From VRUE01 sp036524775 (GTDB lineage Bacteria; Actinomycetota; Thermoleophilia; Solirubrobacterales; 70-9), in the NCBI GenBank assembly GCA_036524775.1, contig DATDBO010000015.1:1-10086 (forward strand): a DNA stretch of 10,086 nt, read 5' to 3'. The position numbers and the translations under genes are program-made. Of this stretch, positions 4,493-10,086 are shown one piece after another (the stretch's first letter is position 1; each line of letters begins with the position of its first letter). Under the pieces are notes generated by a model. The model saw nothing but the letters and a program-made list of their open reading frames with translations, was not told the origin of the DNA and did no database searches.

Positions 4493-5139
4493 CGACGGTC
4501 GACGAGCTGACCGTCGCCGACTCGCCGGGGGCGTGGGCGGCGCTCGGCTTCGAGGTCGAGGGCGAGACTTGCGTCGTCGGCGAGGTGCGGATCCGTCTGG
4601 CCGGCGGCGAGGCGGGCAAGGGGCTGACCGGGTGGTCGTTGCGCGGGGTCGACTCGACCGAGCTCGACGGGCTGCCGACCTCGCTCTCGGACGAACCCTC
4701 GCCGCACGAGCGGCCGCCGCACCCGAACGGCGTCGCCGGCCTCGACCACGTCGTCGCGATCACGCCGGCGCTCGAGCGCACGGTTGCGGCGCTGCAGGCC
4801 GCCGGGCTCGACCTGCGTCGCATCCGCGAGGAGCCGACGCCCGCCGGCGCTCCCCGCCAGGCGTTCTTCCGCCTCGGCGCGACGATCCTCGAGGTGGTCC
4901 AGGAGCCGCCCGAGGCGATCGAGCGCGGGGAAGGAGTCGAGCGACCCGCCTTCTTCTGGGGCCTCGCCTTCGTCGCACCGGACATCGACTCGACGGTCGC
5001 CGCGCTCGGCGACCGTGCGAGCGAGGTCCGGCCGGCGATTCAGCCCGGCCGCCGCATCGCCACGCTGCGCCGCTCGGCCGGCCTCTCGCTGCCGGTCGCG
5101 CTGATCACCCCGGCGCCGCCTCGGCCCGTGCGCGGCTGA
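4489..5139 (+). CDS. VOC-superfamily (glyoxalase/dioxygenase-fold) protein
   Basis: The 216-residue protein is co-translated with the fusion gene: ATG 4489 overlaps its TGA in ATGA, and a GGAAGGA sequence lies just upstream. The clearest VOC module begins with 'GLDHVVAITPALERTVAALQAAGLDL' (84-109) and ends with 'ATILEVVQ' (131-138), giving His87 and Glu135 as candidate metal ligands. A second module follows ('FWGLAFVAPDIDSTVAAL', 156-173) and lacks the usual ligand at its first strand. Residues 12-60 look like a VOC-like half module ('AWAALGFEVEG...GWSLRGVD'). The substrate cannot be read from the sequence. The frame extends far upstream, but that part overlaps the fusion gene and is not coding. 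The gene stops 1 bp short of the stop of the opposing gene. Confidence 0.82.
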   Translation: MTTVDELTVADSPGAWAALGFEVEGETCVVGEVRIRLAGGEAGKGLTGWSLRGVDSTELDGLPTSLSDEPSPHERPPHPNGVAGLDHVVAITPALERTVAALQAAGLDLRRIREEPTPAGAPRQAFFRLGATILEVVQEPPEAIERGEGVERPAFFWGLAFVAPDIDSTVAALGDRASEVRPAIQPGRRIATLRRSAGLSLPVALITPAPPRPVRG

Positions 5140-5140
5140 G

Positions 5141-5407
5141 TCAGTCCTCCAGCAGCTCCTCGAAGCGCAGCGCCGCCCGGCTCGGCAGGACCACCTCGCC
5201 GCTGTGGTGGACGAGCCCGGCCGCGGCCAGCTCGCGCACGGCACGCTCGACTGCGTCCCAGAGGTCAAAGTCGCCTTCCTCCTCGCCGCCGATCTCGCGC
5301 ACCACCTCGTCCAGTGTCAGCTGGACCGGGTGCAGGGCGAGCAGCTGCCGCAGCACGGCCGCCTCGATCTTCGCGTCTTCCTCGACCTGCTTGCCGATGT
5401 CCTCCAT
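5141..5407 (-). CDS. Small winged-helix-like protein of unknown function
   Basis: The 88-residue acidic protein has a predicted helix-rich fold: 'IEAAVLRQLLALHPVQLTLDEVVREIG' (14-40), an acidic linker (41-49), then 'WDAVERAVRELAAAGLVHHSGEVVLPSRAALRF' (50-82). The last part resembles a recognition helix followed by a two-strand wing. The 'LHPVQL' opening is shared with the ArsR-like proteins of this window. It is probably a DNA-binding or protein-interaction wHTH module, but its acidity argues for caution. ATG 5407 has GGAGGGAG about 7-10 nt upstream. It is the last gene of the minus-strand series and converges on the VOC gene with one base between stop codons. Confidence 0.7.
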   Translation of the reverse strand: MEDIGKQVEEDAKIEAAVLRQLLALHPVQLTLDEVVREIGGEEEGDFDLWDAVERAVRELAAAGLVHHSGEVVLPSRAALRFEELLED

Positions 5408-5481
5408 GTCTCCACTCCCTCCGTTCAGCGCTTAAGGGCGTCGGGCGCGGATCTCTCCCCCCGGGGATGCCGGTCCACGCC

Positions 5482-5781
5482 CTATTCCTCGCTCTTCTTC
5501 AGCAATTTGCGGGCCCAATCCGCACGTGGCGACCAGCGGTAGAGCGCCGGCGCATTGCCCCGCGCGACGCCCTGCAGGACGCCGCGCCGGACCAGCACGC
5601 GCAGGTGATGGGCGATGCGGCCGCGACCGCCCTCGAGCGCCGCGGCGATCTCGCCGGGGTCGGCTTCGCGCCCGTCGAGCAGCAGCCTCAAGATTGCCTG
5701 CCGCCGCGGGTGGAAGAGCGCGGCAAGGCGCAGGTGCTCCGTCCTGCCGCGTCGCTCCCTGTCGTTCCCGGATACTTCCAC
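5482..5781 (-). CDS. ArsR-like winged-helix regulator
   Basis: The 99-residue basic protein is a single winged helix: 'ALFHPRRQAILRLLLDG' (21-37), 'DPGEIAAALEGGRGRIAHHLRVLVRRGVL' (41-69) as the HTH and recognition helix, and a wing ending in 'ALYRWS' (79-84). It lacks the cysteine metal site of classical ArsR proteins, so the signal is unknown. The start is GTG 5781, chosen because a -10-like TACACT lies 9 nt upstream; no Shine-Dalgarno is present. It lies 72 bp behind the GH15 gene with its own promoter-like sequence, so it may or may not be co-transcribed with it. It could control the hydrolase, but nothing in the sequence proves that. Confidence 0.82.
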   Translation of the reverse strand: MEVSGNDRERRGRTEHLRLAALFHPRRQAILRLLLDGREADPGEIAAALEGGRGRIAHHLRVLVRRGVLQGVARGNAPALYRWSPRADWARKLLKKSEE

Positions 5782-5820
5782 TGGGACGGGAGTGTAGGTA
5801 AATCGGAACTGTTCTGTCTG
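5781..5820 (-). promoter_or_regulatory. Putative promoter of the ArsR-like gene at 5482-5781
   Basis: On the minus strand CAGACA (5820-5815) matches TTGACA at 4 of 6 positions, and an 18-nt spacer leads to TACACT (5796-5791). Nine bases later comes the GTG at 5781, giving a leaderless or nearly leaderless transcript. The stretch 5790-5830 is less GC-rich than its surroundings, as expected of a promoter. Confidence 0.5.
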
Positions 5821-5853
5821 ATAGACCTTCGTCTGAGCAAGGGATCGTGCAGA

Positions 5854-7749
5854 TCAGGCGTCCTCGCGCACGCCTCCCATCTCGCTGAAGACGGCGGTGA
5901 CCCCGCCGTCCTCGCGCTGCTCGTCGGCGATCACGTGCGAGACCGCGTTGATCAGCGCCAGGTGCGTGAAGGCCTGGGGGAAGTTGCCGAGGTGGCGGCC
6001 GCTGACCGCCTCCAGCTCCTCGGCGTAGAGGTCGAGCCAGCCCGCCGCCTCGAGCAGCCGCTCGCAGAGCGCCCGGGCTCGCGCCGCCTCTCCGATCTCC
6101 GAGAGCGCCGAGACCAGCCAGAAGGAGCAGATCAGGAAGGTGCCCTCCTCGCCGCGCAGGCCGTCGTCGGTCTCCTCGACCTTGTAGCGGAGGACGAGGC
6201 CGTGCTCGGTCAGCTGCTCGGCGATCGCCTCGACCGTCGCCCGCACCCGCGGGTCGTCCCGCGGCAGGAAGCGCAGCAGCGGGATCAAGAGCGTCGAGGC
6301 GTCGAGCGCGTCGGTCTCGTAGTGCTGGCGGAAGACGCCGTCGCGCACGCCCCGCTCGAGGATCTCGGTGCGAATCTCCTCCGCAGTCCGCGCCCACTCC
6401 TCGGCGACGTCGTCGAAGCCGACGCTGCGGGCGAGGCGGGCGCCGCGGTCGACCGCGACCCAGATCATCAGCTTCGAGGAGACGTAGTGGCGGGGCTCGC
6501 CGCGCGCCTCCCAGATCCCCTGGTCGGGGTGCGGCCAGGCCTCGATCGCCGCTTCTACCTGGGAGCGGATCAGCTGCCGGTCGGCCGGCGTGCCCGTGCC
6601 GCGCAGCGCTTTTTCGTGCAGGTAGATCGAGTCGAGCAGCGCCCCCCATACGTCGTTCTGGCGCTGGTCGAAGGCGCCGTTGCCGATCCGCACCGGGCGC
6701 GCCCCGCCGTAGCCTTCGAGGTGGTCGAGGGTGCTCTCGGTCAGCTCCTTCTCGCCGCCGATCCCGTACATGATCTGCAGGTTGGGGTCCTCGCGGCAGA
6801 CGCCGACGACGAAGCGCATGAAGTCGCGCGCCTCCTGGTCGAAGCCGAGCGTGTGCAGCGCCCAGAGGCTGAAGGTCGAGTCGCGGATCCAGCTGAAGCG
6901 GTAGTCCCAGTTGCGTTCGCCGCCCGGCGTCTCCGGCAGCGAGGTCGTCGGCGCGGCGAGGATCGCCCCGGTCGGCGCGTAGGTGAGGCCCTTCAGCACC
7001 AGCGCCGAGCGCTGCAGGTGGATGCGCCAGGGGTGGTCGGGGAAGTCGCCGTCGCGCAGCCACTTGCGCCAGAAGTCTTCGGTCGAATCGAGCCGCTCGA
7101 GCGCCTCCGGCGCGCTGCGCGGTCCGCCGAGGTCTTCGTTGCCCCAGGTCACCGCGCAGAAGGCGGTCTCGTTCTCGCGCAGGCTTACCGTGCCGCGCGC
7201 GACGCCGTCGCCGAGCGTGAGCTCCATGTCGCTGGTCAGCTGCAGCTCGATCCCCTCGCCGCCGCGGGCCAGCGCCTCGCCCAGCTCGCCGCCGCTCCAC
7301 TCGGCCGCCTGCGCGCCGTAGGCGAAGCGCGGCAGGCACTCCATCTCCAGCTCGACGTGGCCGTCGATGCAGGTCATCGTCCGCAGCAGCGAGTGGTCGG
7401 CCTCGTGTTCGGTCTGCGGGCGCGAGCCGGGCCCCGCCTGCTCTTCCCAGTCGCCGATCGTCAGCAAGTCGTGGACGACGACCCAGCCGGTGTCGGTGAC
7501 CCAGGTGGTCTCGATCACCAGCGTGCCCGGCTCGTAGCGGCGGCTGATCGGCACGACCACGCCGCGCGGCGCCAGCTTGAAGTGGCCCGCGCCACGGTCG
7601 AGCAGGGCGCCGAAGGCGCTCGGCGAGTCGAAGCGGGGCAGGCAGAGCCACTCGATCGAGCCGTCGTAGGAGACGAGCGCGCTGGTGTGGCAATCGGAGA
7701 GGAAGCCGTAGCTGCCGATCGGCGGAAAGCGGTTCGGACCGGCGCTCAC
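5854..7749 (-). CDS. Glycoside hydrolase family 15 protein (trehalase/glucoamylase type)
   Basis: The 631-residue cytoplasmic protein has the standard two-part architecture. An N-terminal beta-rich domain (about 8-230) opens with 'IGSYGFLSDCHTSALVS' and 'IEWLCLPRFDSPSAFGALLD'. An (alpha/alpha)6 catalytic domain (about 240-625) follows. Family marks include 'RNWDYRFSWIRDSTF' (279-293), 'QGIWEARG' (410-417), 'SSKLMIWVAVDRG' (424-436), 'EEGTFL' (534-539) and 'LGNFPQAFTHLALINA' (587-602). Glu414 is the likely general acid and Glu534 or Glu535 the likely general base. Actinobacterial members of this type include a trehalase that splits trehalose into two glucoses; other alpha-glucosides are possible. 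No signal peptide is visible and the length is typical. GTG 7749 is preceded on the minus strand by TAGCTT and 9 nt. It is divergent from the CtaG-like gene. Confidence 0.9.
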   Translation of the reverse strand: MSAGPNRFPPIGSYGFLSDCHTSALVSYDGSIEWLCLPRFDSPSAFGALLDRGAGHFKLAPRGVVVPISRRYEPGTLVIETTWVTDTGWVVVHDLLTIGDWEEQAGPGSRPQTEHEADHSLLRTMTCIDGHVELEMECLPRFAYGAQAAEWSGGELGEALARGGEGIELQLTSDMELTLGDGVARGTVSLRENETAFCAVTWGNEDLGGPRSAPEALERLDSTEDFWRKWLRDGDFPDHPWRIHLQRSALVLKGLTYAPTGAILAAPTTSLPETPGGERNWDYRFSWIRDSTFSLWALHTLGFDQEARDFMRFVVGVCREDPNLQIMYGIGGEKELTESTLDHLEGYGGARPVRIGNGAFDQRQNDVWGALLDSIYLHEKALRGTGTPADRQLIRSQVEAAIEAWPHPDQGIWEARGEPRHYVSSKLMIWVAVDRGARLARSVGFDDVAEEWARTAEEIRTEILERGVRDGVFRQHYETDALDASTLLIPLLRFLPRDDPRVRATVEAIAEQLTEHGLVLRYKVEETDDGLRGEEGTFLICSFWLVSALSEIGEAARARALCERLLEAAGWLDLYAEELEAVSGRHLGNFPQAFTHLALINAVSHVIADEQREDGGVTAVFSEMGGVREDA

Positions 7750-7769
7750 GGAGGTGCCAAGCTACCACT
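7750..7769. promoter_or_regulatory. 20-bp divergent intergenic region with overlapping -10 boxes
   Basis: Only 20 bp separate the GTG starts of the GH15 gene (7749, minus) and the CtaG-like gene (7770, plus). On the minus strand TAGCTT (7764-7759) fits TAnnnT and lies 9 nt from its start. On the plus strand CAAGCT (7758-7763) keeps the key A and final T of the -10 box and lies 6 nt from its start. The two hexamers occupy nearly the same bases, centred on AAGCTA/AAGCTT-like symmetry, so one site could be read either way. GGAGG (7750-7754) is 15 nt from GTG 7770, too far for an ordinary Shine-Dalgarno. No -35 boxes are clear. Confidence 0.45.
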
Positions 7770-8690
7770 GTGAGCCCCTGGATCGCCCACGTCGCCGGCG
7801 CCTTCGTGCCGCTCGAGGTCTTCCCGATCACGATCGCCGGCCTGCTCTACTGGCGCCGGGCGACGGCGCTCTCGATCGACGGCCGGCCGGTGCCGGCCTG
7901 GCGCCAGCTCTGCTTCGGCGCCGGCCTGGCAACGATCGCCGCGGCGCTGTTCAGCCCGATCGGCCACATCTCCGAGGAGCTGGTGATCGCCCACATGGGC
8001 GAGCACCTGCTGATCGGCGACGTCGCCTCGCTGCTGCTCGTCCTCGGCCTGACCCGCTCGCTGCTGCAGCCGCTGCTGGCGATCCGCCTCTTCGATCGCC
8101 TCCAGGTCCTCGCCCACCCGGCGGTCGCGCTGCCGCTGTGGGCGCTCAACCTCTTCCTCTGGCACGTCCCCGCCCTCTATCAGGACGCATACGGCGGGGC
8201 GCCGCTGCACGCCTTCGAGCACGCGACCTTCCTCCTCTTCGGCTGCCTGATGTGGATGCCGGTCTTCGGCCCGCTGCCGAAGCCGCGCTGGTTCACCGCC
8301 GGCTGGAAGGTCGCCTACGTGATTGCCGCCCGCTTCTCCGGCGTGATCCTCGGCAACGTGCTGATGTGGTCGGGCTCGGTGCTCTACCCGGTCTACGCCG
8401 AGGGCGAGCGTTACTGGGGGATCTCGCCGCTCGCCGACCAGAGCACGGCGGGCGCGATCATGATGGTCGAGGGCACCTTCCTCGCGCTCGGCGCGCTCGC
8501 CTGGGTCTTCTTCGAGGTCGCCCGCGAAGGGACCGAAAAGCAGGAGCTGCTCGATCTCGCCCACGAGCGCGGGGTGGAGCTGGACGAGCGGCGCGCCCAG
8601 CGCGCCGTCGCCGCCGGGCACGGGGCGCTGCTCCACGACCGCCTCGCCGCAGCCAGCCCGCACGATGAGCCCGAGCCTGACCCCGGCTGA
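7770..8690 (+). CDS. CtaG-like integral membrane protein (cytochrome c oxidase assembly family)
   Basis: The 306-residue protein has about seven membrane helices (roughly 12-28, 48-64, 82-102, 116-131, 149-166, 182-202, 228-248) and a charged cytoplasmic tail (250-306). It carries the histidine signature of the Caa3_CtaG family: 'HISEELVIAHMGEHLLIGD' with His66, His75 and His79, 'WHVPALY' with His132, 'HAFEH' with His147 and His151, and 'PLADQSTAGAIMM' (220-232). Family members are linked to copper delivery or assembly of caa3-type oxidases; no oxidase subunit lies in this window. GTG 7770 is the likely start, leaderless by spacing. Its 3' end overlaps the next gene by 26 bp, so the two are probably co-expressed. 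Confidence 0.88.
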   Translation: MSPWIAHVAGAFVPLEVFPITIAGLLYWRRATALSIDGRPVPAWRQLCFGAGLATIAAALFSPIGHISEELVIAHMGEHLLIGDVASLLLVLGLTRSLLQPLLAIRLFDRLQVLAHPAVALPLWALNLFLWHVPALYQDAYGGAPLHAFEHATFLLFGCLMWMPVFGPLPKPRWFTAGWKVAYVIAARFSGVILGNVLMWSGSVLYPVYAEGERYWGISPLADQSTAGAIMMVEGTFLALGALAWVFFEVAREGTEKQELLDLAHERGVELDERRAQRAVAAGHGALLHDRLAAASPHDEPEPDPG

Positions 8691-10086
8691 GCGCGCCCTG
8701 CTGACGGCGACGGTCTTCGTCGTCGGCGCGGCCAGCCTCGGCGCCGAGATTGCCGCGGCGCGACTGCTGGCGCCCTACTTCGGCGCCTCGACCGTCGTCT
8801 GGGCGAACACGATCGGCGTCGTCCTCGTCGCCCTCTCGGTCGGCTACTGGCTCGGCGGCCGCTTCGCCGACCGCCACCCGCACCTGCGCGGCCTCTCCCT
8901 CGTCGTCCTCGCCGCCGCGGTGCTGATCGCGGCGATCCCGTTCGCCGCGCGGCCCTTCCTCGGCTTCTCGGTCGACGCCTTCGACACGGTCTCGGTCGGC
9001 GGCTTCGCCGGCTCGCTGTTCGGCGTCCTCACCCTGGTCGCCGTGCCGGTGGTCCTGCTGGGGGCGGCGGCGCCCTGGGCGGTGCGGCTGGCGGTGCGCG
9101 ACACCGCGCACGCCGGCGAGGTGGTGGGGAGGCTGTACGCGATCTCGACGGCCGGCTCGCTGTGCGGCACGATGCTCGCCGCGCTGGTCCTGATCCCGCT
9201 GCTGGGGACGCAGCGGACCTTCCTGCTCTTCGCTCTCTCCCTGGCGCTGGTCGGCACCCTCGGGTTGGGCCGGCGCTTCGTCGTAGTGCCCGCCGCGCTC
9301 GCCCTTGCCGTCTTGGCGCCGGTCGGCACGATCAAGGCCGCCGACACGGGCACGGTCCTCTACGAGGCGGAGACCGTGCATCAGTACGCGCGCGTGGTCG
9401 AACGCCCCGACGGCTCGCGGGTGCTCGAGCTGAACGAGGGCCAGGCCGTCCACTCGCTCTACAGGCCGGGGACCTGGCTGACCGGCGACTACTGGGACGG
9501 GCACCTCTACCTGCCCTTCGCCGCGCACCGTGCGCCGCCCGAGCGAATCGCGATCCTCGGCAACGCCGCCGGCACCGTCGCCCGCGCCTTCGGCCACTTC
9601 TTCCCGCGCACCCGGGTCGACGCGGTCGAGATCGACGCCGAGCTGACCGAGCTCGGCCGACGCTTCTTCGACCTGCGCAACCGGCGCATGGACGTCTACG
9701 CCGAGGACGCCCGTCCCTGGCTCGCCCGCTCCGACGGCGGCTACGACGCGATCATGGTCGACGCCTACCGGCAGCCTTACATCCCCTTCTACCTGGCGAC
9801 CCGCGAGTTCTTCGAGCTGGCGCGCGAGCGGCTCGCGCCGGGCGGAATCGTCATCGTCAACGTCGGCTATCCCGAGGGCAGCGAGGAGCTCGAGCGGGTG
9901 CTGGGGAGGACGATGGCGGCGGCCTTCCCCCGGGTGCTCCGCCTGCCGATCGAGGCGACCAACACGCTCCTCGTCGCGAGCGAGGGACCGCTCGGCGGGG
10001 CGCGCCTGCGGCGCAACCTGGGCGCGCAGCCGGCGCCGCTGCGCGGCCCCGCCCGGGATGCGGCCGCCGCGCTCGGCCCGCGCCTG
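8665..10086 (+). CDS. Membrane-anchored spermidine-synthase-like protein (3' end cut by window)
   Basis: The frame is open from ATG 8665 to the last base (474 codons). Residues 13-221 form about seven membrane helices, beginning 'GAASLGAEIAAARLLAPYFG'. Residues 233-292 match the beta-strand N-terminal part of spermidine synthases ('HQYARV', 'LELNEGQAVHSLY'). The Rossmann methyltransferase-like fold follows: 'ILGNAAGTVAR' (297-307) as a degenerate nucleotide loop, 'VDAVEID' with Glu322, 'EDARPW' with Asp348, and 'YDAIMVDAYRQPYIPFYL' with Asp366. The second acidic residue of the usual 'D..DP' motif is absent (Arg369-Gln370-Pro371). Classical putrescine aminopropyl transfer is therefore doubtful; an unknown substrate at the membrane is more likely. 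It overlaps the CtaG-like gene by 26 bp in another frame. Confidence 0.85.
   Translation, partial: MSPSLTPAERALLTATVFVVGAASLGAEIAAARLLAPYFGASTVVWANTIGVVLVALSVGYWLGGRFADRHPHLRGLSLVVLAAAVLIAAIPFAARPFLGFSVDAFDTVSVGGFAGSLFGVLTLVAVPVVLLGAAAPWAVRLAVRDTAHAGEVVGRLYAISTAGSLCGTMLAALVLIPLLGTQRTFLLFALSLALVGTLGLGRRFVVVPAALALAVLAPVGTIKAADTGTVLYEAETVHQYARVVERPDGSRVLELNEGQAVHSLYRPGTWLTGDYWDGHLYLPFAAHRAPPERIAILGNAAGTVARAFGHFFPRTRVDAVEIDAELTELGRRFFDLRNRRMDVYAEDARPWLARSDGGYDAIMVDAYRQPYIPFYLATREFFELARERLAPGGIVIVNVGYPEGSEELERVLGRTMAAAFPRVLRLPIEATNTLLVASEGPLGGARLRRNLGAQPAPLRGPARDAAAALGPRL

Noticed and set aside
5314..7773. A very long open frame on the plus strand (about 819 codons) opposite the GH15 gene
   Set aside because: High-GC genes routinely leave antisense frames open. 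The translation is low-complexity Ala/Arg/Glu/Asp-rich with no domain, while the minus strand encodes a clear GH15 protein.
8458..9597. Long minus-strand frame opposite the CtaG-like and spermidine-synthase-like genes
   Set aside because: Composition is Arg/Gly/Asp-rich with no recognisable motif, and the opposite strand encodes two convincing membrane proteins.

Overview
The window is very GC-rich over most of its length, with NNC/NNG codons throughout. It carries small ArsR-like winged-helix proteins, a trehalase-type GH15 hydrolase, a Caa3_CtaG protein and promoters whose -10 box sits almost on the start codon. This suggests an actinobacterium, perhaps Thermoleophilia/Solirubrobacterales. 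The placement is an inference from gene style; there is no rRNA or marker gene to confirm it.

Layout. (1) Positions 1-1212: the tail of an unknown gene, then a class III-type zinc alcohol dehydrogenase. (2) Positions 1213-3712: a region that differs from its surroundings. It holds a small lipoprotein, an ArsR-like regulator on the minus strand, about 600 bp without a large gene, and a two-gene regulator operon (ArsR-like winged helix plus XRE repressor). The 600-bp stretch contains several strong inverted repeats and a 19-codon ORF with a consensus Shine-Dalgarno. The minus-strand regulator and part of the spacer are visibly less GC-rich than the rest. The region is bracketed by two diverged copies of a ~50-bp sequence that each supply a promoter-like -10, a start codon and the first six codons (MPSSSS) of the following gene. 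(3) Positions 3713-5139: a two-gene operon with ATGA overlap, made of an acylphosphatase fused to a LigD-type 3'-phosphoesterase domain and a VOC/glyoxalase-fold protein. (4) Positions 5141-7749, minus strand: a GH15 trehalase-like hydrolase followed by two small winged-helix proteins. (5) Positions 7770-10086, plus strand: a CtaG-like membrane protein and an overlapping, incomplete membrane-anchored spermidine-synthase-like protein. Regions 4 and 5 diverge from a 20-bp gap that appears to hold two overlapping -10 elements.

Many starts lack a Shine-Dalgarno and instead have a TAnnnT/GATAAT-like hexamer 6-9 nt upstream, the geometry of leaderless mRNAs. The main exceptions lie in the less GC-rich region, where two starts have textbook Shine-Dalgarno sequences. 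The best candidates for something new are the acylphosphatase-3'-phosphoesterase fusion, the repeat-bracketed regulator region with its structured spacer, and the compact bidirectional promoter. I see no transposase, integrase, CRISPR array, tRNA or rRNA.
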